In this document: positions 1-7,934 of the stretch, piece after piece
Layout of the letters: the number at the start of each line of letters is the position of its first letter
Position numbering within the stretch: position 1 is the first letter of the stretch
Source of the DNA: Hyphomonas atlantica corrig.
GTDB taxonomy: Bacteria; Pseudomonadota; Alphaproteobacteria; Caulobacterales; Hyphomonadaceae
Assembly: GCF_000682715.1 (NCBI RefSeq)
Contig: NZ_AWFH01000063.1
Location: 1 to 64,000 of the forward strand
DNA: 64,000 nucleotides
Direction: 5' to 3'
The notes under the pieces: generated by a model
The model's input: only the letters and a program-made list of their open reading frames with translations
What the model was told of the DNA's origin: nothing
Database searches by the model: none
Translations under genes and position numbers: made by a program

Positions 1-294
1 GACTTTCAGCCTCCAGCCTGTCGAGGTGGGTCAGATTGGTCAAAACGTTCAGTTTCCTTCAAGTATCATTTAGCCGAAAAAACTCTGTGGCTTTCAGATA
101 TAGTCACGAGAACAGGGCGATAGCCCCCAATGTGAGTGAGTTCAATGATTTGATCCATCAGCAGGGCTAAATGGTCGGGAAAAAGGCACGATCGGTCTGA
201 ATCGTGTCGCTGATTGTCGTATTCCTACATAATCTGTCATTATGCCGTCTGATTTAGGGGGACTAAATACGCTTTGTCTGATTGGAGATGAAGT
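1..294. other. Gene-free leader upstream of glmS
   Basis: No recognisable gene lies here. Two plus-strand frames are open from the window edge (one to a TAG at 121-123, one to a TAA at about 168-170), so the 3' end of an upstream gene could be present, but neither peptide is recognisable. The last 60 bases before glmS presumably hold its promoter and leader. The glmS ribosome-binding site is GGAGAT at about 284-289. Confidence 0.4.
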
Positions 295-2121
295 ATGTGC
301 GGAATTGTAGCGATCGCTGGCACCGAAACAGTGGCGAACCGTCTCGTGGATGGTCTGAAGCGGCTTGAATATCGCGGCTATGACAGCGCGGGCATCGCAG
401 TTCGGGCGGGCCCCAGGGTCGAGCGCAGGCGCGCACAGGGCAAGATCGTTAATCTTGAGGCCGTTATGGCGGAAGCGCCGATTGATGGTCTGATGGGCAT
501 TGCCCATACGCGTTGGGCCACGCATGGTCAGCCGAACGAGATCAATGCGCATCCCCACATGTCGGGGAAAGTTGCGATCGTCCATAATGGCATCATCGAG
601 AATTTTCGTGAGCTGCGCGATGAATTGCAGGCCGACGGTCGCAGCTTTGAATCCGAAACGGATAGCGAAGTCATCGCCCAACTGATCGACAAGAACATGA
701 ATGACGGTATGGACGCGGTGGATGCGTTCGAGGCCGCCCTCAAGAAGCTATCCGGCGCGTTTGCGATTGCCGCAATCTTTGCAGACGATACCGATCTCCT
801 GATTGGTGCGCGCAAAGGCAGTCCGTTGGTATTGGGATATGGCGAAGGCGAGATGTTTCTCGGTTCTGACGCAATCGCGCTCGCGCCCTTCACACGCGAT
901 GTAACCTATCTGGAAGAGGGGGATTGGGTGGTCCTGACACCTGACAGCCACGACATCCGGAATGTGAATGGTGAACGTGTAAACCGCCCCCGCGTCCAAT
1001 CTGCTGTGAATGAAAGTCTGATTGAGCGCGGCGAATATGATCATTTCATGCTGAAGGAAATTCACGAGCAGCCAGAGTCGTTGGCGCGTTCGATCCTTCC
1101 TTACATTGATCAGGCGACGCAGACACTCAATCTGGGTGATGTCGCTGACAAGATGTTTGCTGGGGCCGACCGCGCTGTCGCGATTGCATGCGGAACAGCC
1201 TATTACGCCGCACACACGGCGAAATACTGGTTCGAGCAAAAGGCGAGACTTGCTCTGGAAACTGACATCGCATCGGAGTTTCGCTATCGCAACCCAGTCT
1301 TGCCGCAGACGGGCCCAGCCATGTTTGTCAGCCAATCGGGCGAAACTGCGGACACGCTGGCGGCGCTGCGCTATTGCCGTCAGAATGGCACGCCCGCCGT
1401 TGCCATCGTAAACGTACCGGAAAGCTCAATCGCCAGGGAAGCTGCTGCCATTGTGCCGACCCATGCCGGGCCTGAGATTGGCGTCGCATCAACGAAAGCG
1501 TTTACAGCGCAACTGTCTGTGCTGGCGGTTTTGGCGCTAAATGCAGCGAAGGCGCGCGGACATTTGCTGCCGGGCGAGGAAGTGCAGGCGGTTAAGAGCC
1601 TTCTGGCCTTGCCGCGAAAAGTGACCGAAGCGCTCGAAGCACAAGACGGAATCCGCGCGATTGCAGAGACGCTGACCCAGAGCCGTGATGTCCTCTTCCT
1701 TGGGCGCGGCCGGTATTTTCCTCTCGCTTTGGAGGGGGCGCTCAAGCTGAAAGAAGTCTCGTATATTCACGCAGAGGGATATGCTGCAGGTGAGCTGAAG
1801 CATGGTCCGATTGCGCTGATCGAAAAAGATGTCCCCGTTGTGGTGATCGCGCCCATGGATGAGCTTTTCGAAAAAACCATTTCCAATGTCGAGGAAATAC
1901 GAGCGCGTGGCGCCCGAGTGATCCTGATCTCTGATCCTGCTGGTATCAAGGCTGCAGGGAACCGCGCGGATCACGTTATTCCGATGCCGGAAGGGGACGA
2001 AATAAGTTTGCCTGTGCTGGCTGCCGTGCCACTCCAGTTGCTGGCGTATCATGTCGCCGTGGCGAAAGGGACTGATGTGGACCAGCCGCGCAACCTCGCC
2101 AAATCTGTGACGGTGGAATAG
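295..2121 (+). CDS. glmS: Glutamine--fructose-6-phosphate aminotransferase (isomerizing)
   Basis: Cytosolic enzyme that makes glucosamine-6-phosphate from fructose-6-phosphate and glutamine, the first committed step to UDP-GlcNAc for peptidoglycan, LPS and capsule. The 608-residue product has the full family layout. It begins MCGIVAIAG, giving the N-terminal Cys nucleophile of the class II glutaminase domain (about 1-220). Two SIS sugar-isomerase domains follow, with SQSGETADTL near 347, and it ends with the conserved DQPRNLAKSVTVE tail. The start is fixed by the Cys2 requirement and by a GGAGAT ribosome-binding site. The dTDP-rhamnose operon starts 55 bases downstream on the same strand, so co-transcription is possible. 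No glmS ribozyme-like leader was seen. Confidence 0.97.
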   Translation: MCGIVAIAGTETVANRLVDGLKRLEYRGYDSAGIAVRAGPRVERRRAQGKIVNLEAVMAEAPIDGLMGIAHTRWATHGQPNEINAHPHMSGKVAIVHNGIIENFRELRDELQADGRSFESETDSEVIAQLIDKNMNDGMDAVDAFEAALKKLSGAFAIAAIFADDTDLLIGARKGSPLVLGYGEGEMFLGSDAIALAPFTRDVTYLEEGDWVVLTPDSHDIRNVNGERVNRPRVQSAVNESLIERGEYDHFMLKEIHEQPESLARSILPYIDQATQTLNLGDVADKMFAGADRAVAIACGTAYYAAHTAKYWFEQKARLALETDIASEFRYRNPVLPQTGPAMFVSQSGETADTLAALRYCRQNGTPAVAIVNVPESSIAREAAAIVPTHAGPEIGVASTKAFTAQLSVLAVLALNAAKARGHLLPGEEVQAVKSLLALPRKVTEALEAQDGIRAIAETLTQSRDVLFLGRGRYFPLALEGALKLKEVSYIHAEGYAAGELKHGPIALIEKDVPVVVIAPMDELFEKTISNVEEIRARGARVILISDPAGIKAAGNRADHVIPMPEGDEISLPVLAAVPLQLLAYHVAVAKGTDVDQPRNLAKSVTVE

Positions 2122-2176
2122 CCACAACAGCGGTTCGTGATATAGCCCATTAGCGAGCGCGAGTCGTATGTGAGGA

Positions 2177-2761
2177 ATGATGCCTTTTGAATTCAAACAG
2201 GATGACGTGCTGCCGCAGGTCATTCATGTAATTCCAAAAAAGTTTGAAGATCCGCGTGGATGGTTTGCCGAGACGTATCGGGCTGATGTTTTTGCCGAGG
2301 CCGGAATTGCTGGACCATTTGTGCAGGATAATCATTCCCGATCAGCGGACGCTGGGACGATCAGGGGGCTGCATTTCCAGGCGCCCCCCTACGCACAGGG
2401 GAAGCTCGTCAGGTGCGTGAAAGGGCGAATTCTGGATGTCGCGGTCGATGTTCGGAGAAGCTCGCCGAATTTCGGTCGGGCAATGTCTGTGGAACTATGT
2501 GCAGACAGCGGTGCACAATTGTTCATCCCTCGGGGCTTTGCGCACGGCTTTTGTACGCTCGAGGACGATACGGAAGTGGTTTACAAAACCGATGCGTACT
2601 ACGCGCCATCGCATGATTACGGCATTGCGCATGATGATCCGGCGATTGCCATCGATTGGCCGGTGCCGCCTCATGCGCGAATACTGTCTGATAAGGATAG
2701 GGCTTTGCCTAGCCTTGCAGACTACCTGAAGCTTGAATCCATCCACGAGGAAGAGCGATGA
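2177..2761 (+). CDS. rfbC: dTDP-4-dehydrorhamnose 3,5-epimerase
   Basis: Third enzyme of dTDP-L-rhamnose synthesis; it epimerises C3 and C5 of dTDP-4-keto-6-deoxyglucose. At 194 residues it is the normal size for the cupin-fold RmlC family. The family motif TIRGLHFQAPP carries the presumed catalytic His (about residue 66), and the C-terminal part has the typical YYAPSHDYGIAHDDP segment. Two ATGs follow one another (2177 and 2180), both behind a GAGGA ribosome-binding site, so the exact start is uncertain by one codon. Its stop overlaps the rfbB start by 4 bases (ATGA), showing translational coupling in an rfbC-B-D-A operon. Confidence 0.95.
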   Translation: MMPFEFKQDDVLPQVIHVIPKKFEDPRGWFAETYRADVFAEAGIAGPFVQDNHSRSADAGTIRGLHFQAPPYAQGKLVRCVKGRILDVAVDVRRSSPNFGRAMSVELCADSGAQLFIPRGFAHGFCTLEDDTEVVYKTDAYYAPSHDYGIAHDDPAIAIDWPVPPHARILSDKDRALPSLADYLKLESIHEEER

Positions 2762-3807
2762 GCTGGCTCGTTACGGGGGGCGCCGGATTTATCGGGTCGG
2801 CGCTTTGCCACTATCTGGCAGAGGCGACTGACGACAGGATTGTTGTCATAGACAAGCTGACCTATGCGGGGAACCGCCAGTCACTCTCATCTCTCGAGAT
2901 GGATGGGCGCCTTGAATTGATCCAAGCGGACATCACCGACTTTCCGATGATGACCGAGATTGTAGAAAAATCAGCACCAAGATCGATTTTCCATCTCGCA
3001 GCAGAAACACATGTTGACCGGTCGATAGATGGGCCGGCGAATTTCGTTTCAACCAATGTTGCCGGGACGTGCGCCATGTTGGAGGCGGCCCGCAATTATC
3101 ATTCTGGGCTCGCCGATAGTGCGAAAGACGCGTTCCGATTTGTGCATGTCTCGACAGATGAAGTGTTTGGCTCTCTGGGTGACACAGGCACATTCAGTGA
3201 GACGACGCCCTATGCGCCGTCGTCCCCCTATTCGGCCAGTAAGGCGGGCGCTGACCATCTGGTGCGAGCATGGTTCAACACCTACGGGCTGCCTGTGATT
3301 GTTTCGAATTGCTCGAATAATTATGGGCTTCGCCAGTTCCCCGAAAAACTCATTCCTCTGATGATTTTGAAATGCTTGTCAGGCCAGAGCCTCCCTGTTT
3401 ACGGGCAGGGGCTCAACGTTCGGGACTGGCTGCATGCCGATGATCATGCGCGGGCGTTGTTGCTCATGGCGCAAAAGGGAGAGCCAGGAGAAACCTATTG
3501 TGTAGGAGGGGGCGCTGAACGCACCAATATCTGGATCGTGGAAACGATTTGCCGCCTGATGGATGAGCGTTATCCCGAGAACGCTCCTCACAATCGCCTC
3601 ATTGAATATGTCGACGACCGCCCTGGACATGATTATCGGTACGCAATTGATGCAACGAAAATAAACATGTCGCTTGGGTGGGCTCCATCGCGTGACTTCG
3701 AAGCTGGTCTGGCGGAAACAGTTGATTGGTACCTCTCCAACGAACAATGGTGGAAACCGCTGCAAGATCGCGTCTATGCGGGCGAGCGACTGGGTTCTGG
3801 TACATGA
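2758..3807 (+). CDS. rfbB: dTDP-glucose 4,6-dehydratase
   Basis: Second enzyme of dTDP-L-rhamnose synthesis. It is an NAD-dependent short-chain-type (SDR) enzyme converting dTDP-glucose to dTDP-4-keto-6-deoxyglucose. Visible features of the 349-residue protein are the Rossmann glycine motif GGAGFIGS at residues 7-14, the active-site segment STDEVFG near 137 and the YSASKAGAD catalytic Tyr/Lys near 160. SNCSNNYGLRQFPEKLIPL is typical of RmlB. It overlaps rfbC and rfbD by 4 bases on each side. Gene order C-B-D-A and the tight overlaps argue that rhamnose is made as a unit for a surface glycan. Confidence 0.96.
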   Translation: MSWLVTGGAGFIGSALCHYLAEATDDRIVVIDKLTYAGNRQSLSSLEMDGRLELIQADITDFPMMTEIVEKSAPRSIFHLAAETHVDRSIDGPANFVSTNVAGTCAMLEAARNYHSGLADSAKDAFRFVHVSTDEVFGSLGDTGTFSETTPYAPSSPYSASKAGADHLVRAWFNTYGLPVIVSNCSNNYGLRQFPEKLIPLMILKCLSGQSLPVYGQGLNVRDWLHADDHARALLLMAQKGEPGETYCVGGGAERTNIWIVETICRLMDERYPENAPHNRLIEYVDDRPGHDYRYAIDATKINMSLGWAPSRDFEAGLAETVDWYLSNEQWWKPLQDRVYAGERLGSGT

Positions 3808-4688
3808 CCAGAATTCTTGTGATTGGAAAGTCGGGCCAAATGGCCCAGGCATTCGCCGGACTTGGGATCGATGACCTGTATTGCGCGGGTCGCGATGAGG
3901 CGGACTTGCTCGATCCTCAATCACTGGAAAAAGCGCTGAAATACCATCGTCCGAAAATCATAATCAACGCAGGGGCGTACACGGCTGTAGATCGTGCCGA
4001 GTCCGAACCTGATATTTGTCGAGCCCTGAATGTTGATGGACCTCGTGAATTGGCCGGTCTTTGCAACGCATACGGCGTTCCCTTGATACACTTGTCCACC
4101 GATTGCGTGTTCGATGGGAGAAAGCCTACGCCATACTTGCCATCTGATGTGACGTGCCCAATGGGCGTTTACGGACAAAGCAAGCTTGATGGTGAGGAAG
4201 CTGTGCGTTCTGTTGCGGCTCGTTCCATAATTGTCCGGGTGTCGTGGATTTTTTCTCACCTCGCCAGCAATTTCGTTACAACAATGTTGGGGTTGGCCGG
4301 GTCGCGGGAGAGTATTTCGGTCGTGAATGACCAGTTCGGTTGTCCAACTTATGCGCCCGCATTGGCTGAGGCGCTTGTGACGATTTCGGATTGCGCGCTG
4401 ACGGCAGATTTCCAAGATTGGGGTATCTATCACCTTGCTGGAGCTGGCGAGATAGACAGGGCGAGCATGGCGCGATTGATATTCGAGGTTAGCGCGCGTC
4501 ATGATGGTCCTTGCGCAGAGGTAAGTGGTATACCGACAAGAGCATATCCAACACCTGCTCAGAGGCCACTGAATGCTCGCCTTGACATGTCTGACACCGA
4601 GCGCGTTTTCAGCGTTTCGCTGCCAGACTGGCGATTAGGGTTGGAAGAGACCGTGCGCGTGTTGATCGAGGAGTTTGATACACCATGA
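3804..4688 (+). CDS. rfbD: dTDP-4-dehydrorhamnose reductase
   Basis: Last enzyme of dTDP-L-rhamnose synthesis; it reduces the 4-keto group with NAD(P)H. The 294-residue protein begins MTRILVIGKSGQMAQAF, which is the RmlD nucleotide-binding turn, and has YGQSKLDGE as the Tyr/Lys active-site motif. The open frame extends back to 3726 into rfbB, but the ATG at 3804 forms an ATGA overlap with the rfbB stop and puts the Rossmann motif at the usual N-terminal position, so that start was chosen. It overlaps rfbA by 4 bases. Confidence 0.93.
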   Translation: MTRILVIGKSGQMAQAFAGLGIDDLYCAGRDEADLLDPQSLEKALKYHRPKIIINAGAYTAVDRAESEPDICRALNVDGPRELAGLCNAYGVPLIHLSTDCVFDGRKPTPYLPSDVTCPMGVYGQSKLDGEEAVRSVAARSIIVRVSWIFSHLASNFVTTMLGLAGSRESISVVNDQFGCPTYAPALAEALVTISDCALTADFQDWGIYHLAGAGEIDRASMARLIFEVSARHDGPCAEVSGIPTRAYPTPAQRPLNARLDMSDTERVFSVSLPDWRLGLEETVRVLIEEFDTP

Positions 4689-5554
4689 AAGGAATAGTTC
4701 TGGCGGGAGGGACGGGTAGCCGCCTTCATCCAGTGACACGGGGGGTGTCGAAGCACCTCCTGTCGATCTATGACAAACCTCTGATTTATTATCCGATCTC
4801 CACACTCATGCTGGCGGGCATTACTGAGATTCTGGTTATCTGCGCACCCGAGCATGGCGCGGCTTACCGAAGCTTGTTACGAGATGGGAGCCAGTGGGGT
4901 GTGTCGATTTCCTACGCTATCCAGGATGATCCCAACGGCTTGGCCGAGGCTTTTCTGATCGGCCGGGATTTTATCGATGGCCAGCCTTGTGCGCTGGCGT
5001 TGGGCGATAATATCTTTTATGGCGCTGGACTATCCGGGCAGCTTCAGGTTTTGGCTGCGCTAAAGCGCGGAGCAGCTGTGTTGGCTTACCAAGTGAACGA
5101 TCCGAAGCGATTTGGAATCGTTGAGCTGGACGGTGATGACAAGCCAGTCTCATTGGAAGAAAAGCCTGAGACGCCAAAAAGCAACTGGGCTATACCCGGG
5201 TTGTATTTCTATGGTTCAGACGTGGTGCAGGTCGCAGAGCAAGTTACTCCTTCAGCTCGCGGAGAGTTGGAAATTACAAGTGTGAACGAGGCTTACTTCC
5301 AGCGAGGAGAGCTGACTGTCACGCGCCTGCAGCGGGGAACAACCTGGTTGGATGCGGGAACATTCGATAGCCTGTTGGAGGCATCCCAGTTCGTTCAGAC
5401 AGTGGAAAAGCGGCAAGGGCTAAAGGTGGCGTGTCTTGAAGAGGTGGCTTGGCGCAGAAGTCTGATCACTGATGATCAAATGCGTGAGCGGGCGAATGAG
5501 TTCAAGAACGAGTACCGCGATTATTTGCTGTCGCTGTTGCAATCTGAATCTTGA
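4685..5554 (+). CDS. rfbA: Glucose-1-phosphate thymidylyltransferase
   Basis: First enzyme of the dTDP-rhamnose pathway; it joins dTTP and glucose-1-phosphate. The 289-residue protein shows the nucleotidyltransferase signature LAGGTGSRLHPVT near the N terminus and GDNIFYG near residue 101, with the usual family length. It is the last gene of the rfbC-B-D-A operon. Its 3' end overlaps the 3' end of the convergent AGE-family gene by 34 bases, so the two transcripts must be antisense to each other there. Confidence 0.96.
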   Translation: MKGIVLAGGTGSRLHPVTRGVSKHLLSIYDKPLIYYPISTLMLAGITEILVICAPEHGAAYRSLLRDGSQWGVSISYAIQDDPNGLAEAFLIGRDFIDGQPCALALGDNIFYGAGLSGQLQVLAALKRGAAVLAYQVNDPKRFGIVELDGDDKPVSLEEKPETPKSNWAIPGLYFYGSDVVQVAEQVTPSARGELEITSVNEAYFQRGELTVTRLQRGTTWLDAGTFDSLLEASQFVQTVEKRQGLKVACLEEVAWRRSLITDDQMRERANEFKNEYRDYLLSLLQSES

Positions 5555-6705
5555 TTTGACGAAAGCGGGGCGCTGCTTTCAGCGACCCGCAAGACCTCAG
5601 TAAACGCCAAAAACACGTGGTAAAGAGTCGATGTCGGGATCTTGATGCAAGTCGGTTTGCCATCCTCATCTACCGTGTCGAGCCACATGCCACGCGGTGC
5701 AGAGGAGCCAAGATGTACGCCGAACAAGGTTTCGCAGCTTCGCTCAATTGCGTGCCAAGGCGACACGCCGGTTAGTTCATGCAATGCAATCCAACCCTTG
5801 ATACGCTCTGAATTTGGCCACGTTCGGGAGCCGCGATCTTGGGAGCTGGTATCCAGCTTGTTCGAATTCATGACCCAGCCGCGAGTTTCGTGTAGGCCAA
5901 AGCGTTCGGCGTTCAGAACCAGTGTGCGGACGATGTCGGTATGATCGTCTCCGGATAATTGCTGGTGGCGCGCCAATATCCACGCCCATTCGAACTGGTG
6001 GCCGGCTTCAATATGGTTGCGAGTGGAGTAGGTAATGGGGTTTAAAGAGTCATCGAAGAATTCGGGCATGGCGCCAGCTGCCTTGTCGAACAGTTGACGT
6101 CGAAACAATGTGGCCAGGCCATTCGACATGTCCTTGGCGCGTGAATCATTCGTCACTTCCCAAAAGGCGAGTAGCCCTTCCATCAGGTGCATATGCGGGT
6201 TCTGTTGGCGTGGCAGGTTGGCGGGTAGCTGATTGTAATATCCGTTTCCGGATGGGTGCGCGAAGTCTCGCTCCACAATATCTAGCGTCTGGTGTGCGAG
6301 AGTCAGAGCATCTGTGTTTTCACTCAGCCGGTAATACCAGCTGAGAGCGAATAGGCAGAATGCGAAATCATAGAGATCGGCCGTCGGGTCGAGAATATCG
6401 CCCTCAAGCGTGACCTTGTGAACCCAACCAGATTCCGGGCCCCGCCAACAAACTTTTCTCAAATACTCAAATAAGGCATCCGCGAGTGGGCCTGCCTTTT
6501 TCTCACCGAGCAGGCTGGCATGAGACATAACGTATAGCTGTCGCGCAACGACGAATGTCCGCTTATATGCATCGGTAAACGGACGGTCTCCATCAAGAGA
6601 GAAGCTCTCGACAGGTCCGCCAAAGCGGCTGTCCATGCATTTCTCTGTCCAGACGGGGAGGGCGTGGTCGAACAGCCAGCTGCGAATTCTGGTAATCACT
6701 TCCAT
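5521..6705 (-). CDS. AGE family epimerase/isomerase
   Basis: Member of the N-acylglucosamine 2-epimerase / mannose isomerase family, which has an (alpha/alpha)6 barrel. Family members interconvert sugars such as mannose/fructose (free or 6-phosphate) or epimerise GlcNAc/ManNAc. Family landmarks are HMHLMEGLLAFWEVT and EAGHQFEWAWIL, which hold the conserved barrel histidines, in a protein of about 394 residues. The frame is open back to 6918, but the ATG at 6705 (MEVITRIRSWLFDHALPVW) matches the usual N-terminal helix; an ATG at 6756 is possible. The substrate cannot be read from sequence. Convergence with the rhamnose operon suggests nucleotide-sugar supply. Confidence 0.8.
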   Translation of the reverse strand: MEVITRIRSWLFDHALPVWTEKCMDSRFGGPVESFSLDGDRPFTDAYKRTFVVARQLYVMSHASLLGEKKAGPLADALFEYLRKVCWRGPESGWVHKVTLEGDILDPTADLYDFAFCLFALSWYYRLSENTDALTLAHQTLDIVERDFAHPSGNGYYNQLPANLPRQQNPHMHLMEGLLAFWEVTNDSRAKDMSNGLATLFRRQLFDKAAGAMPEFFDDSLNPITYSTRNHIEAGHQFEWAWILARHQQLSGDDHTDIVRTLVLNAERFGLHETRGWVMNSNKLDTSSQDRGSRTWPNSERIKGWIALHELTGVSPWHAIERSCETLFGVHLGSSAPRGMWLDTVDEDGKPTCIKIPTSTLYHVFLAFTEVLRVAESSAPLSSNQDSDCNSDSK

Positions 6706-6869
6706 CTGAACTACCAAAGCGCTCGTTTCCAGAATTACAATTGTCGCAAGCGCCATTGGACCGTCATGTGTTTGGTCAACAGCGCCTTGTTTCCCGTACA
6801 GTGTGCAATGGTTCGCATCAAGTATTGACCTGACCGCAGCGGCGGTCGATCCTCGGCTGAGGTAAGCGT

Positions 6870-7835
6870 TTGCGCATTGTGCGTTTCTGCCAGAATGGAC
6901 CGAATGTGCCTGTGACAATAAACTTTGAAGAAATCGACGACCGGATTGCCCGAATTCTGGAAAAAAAGGGTCCGCGTATCGGCAAGGAACTGTCGTTTGA
7001 TATGCCGGATGTTCCTGTGCTGGCGCTTTGGCAAGCCTGCAATCGTAGCCGGAGTTTGTTGATCTCCCATTTTGCCAGCTACTATTTGCGATTTGACATC
7101 ACACGCGAAGACCAGGTGCGGCTTAGCCCGTCGATACTTCGGGACTTCCTCTCTTTTACGCTCTTTGGCCTTCCCGGCCAACGCTATCAGATGATCGAAC
7201 GGCAAGGTTCCCTCTCAAACATGCACCGGGAGATCAGCCGCGAGAAAATCGGGGTGGCCCAAGATGTGATGAAGCAATTATTTGTAAGCTTGGGGCGGGA
7301 AGTGCGCAGTCAGCTTTGCGCTTTCATCGCGGGCGACCTTTCATACTTTCTGGCGCATAACGAGATGCGAGAGCACTCAGCCTCCGGTGAAATGGTTCGA
7401 GGCTCCGACATAGATATCATTATCATTCTGAGTGAATCGCTTCCCGACGATATTCAGGGACGGATTGATGGGGAAATGATGGCTTTGAAGAATTTCTATC
7501 TTCGCCATCCCAAGCACCGCCACGAGATCGATTTCATTTGCAAACGTAAATCGGTCATGGAGCGGCAATTCCAATATTCAGACATCCACGACAAGATTGC
7601 CAGCAAGATCGCCTACGAGTCCATGTTCTTGGGGGGATCGCTGACACTGTATATGGAAGTGCGAGATGCGATGACTCGCACGGGTGTTGATCAGTTGATT
7701 GAAGCAGATTTCGCGCACGCCTTGAAAGACCGGAAGCACGCCATGAAGGCCCTGTTGGATGCACCTGGGGATGCGATCGATGCAGAGACAAGGTCGCTAT
7801 TTTACTTCTCGCAGGAACGGGTTGAGTTCTCCTGA
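6870..7835 (+). CDS. Nucleotidyltransferase-fold protein of unknown function
   Basis: Not a protein I recognise by name. The 321-residue product has a central GSDIDIIIIL segment near residue 177, the GSxD/hxD signature of the DNA-polymerase-beta-like nucleotidyltransferase fold. A further acidic residue, in HEIDFICK, lies about 40 residues on and could complete the metal triad. The N-terminal half is helical and has no recognised domain. The start is a TTG supported by a GAGGT ribosome-binding site six bases upstream; GTG codons at 6879 and 6909 are alternatives. It is divergent from the AGE epimerase and followed by the autotransporter, neither of which defines its role. An enzyme transferring nucleotides to a small molecule or protein is possible but unproven. 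Confidence 0.7.
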   Translation: MRIVRFCQNGPNVPVTINFEEIDDRIARILEKKGPRIGKELSFDMPDVPVLALWQACNRSRSLLISHFASYYLRFDITREDQVRLSPSILRDFLSFTLFGLPGQRYQMIERQGSLSNMHREISREKIGVAQDVMKQLFVSLGREVRSQLCAFIAGDLSYFLAHNEMREHSASGEMVRGSDIDIIIILSESLPDDIQGRIDGEMMALKNFYLRHPKHRHEIDFICKRKSVMERQFQYSDIHDKIASKIAYESMFLGGSLTLYMEVRDAMTRTGVDQLIEADFAHALKDRKHAMKALLDAPGDAIDAETRSLFYFSQERVEFS

Positions 7836-7934
7836 TCAACTGAACGAAATATTTGCGCTATTCTTCTCTTTAAGGTGAACTATTTCTCTTGGTGCGATGG
7901 CATGAAAACATCGGGCGTTTTGGGAGGATTAAGT

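Noticed and set aside
142-893. Minus-strand ORFs opposite the start of glmS
   Set aside because: glmS starts with the required Met-Cys and a ribosome-binding site; the antisense frames lack any family match.
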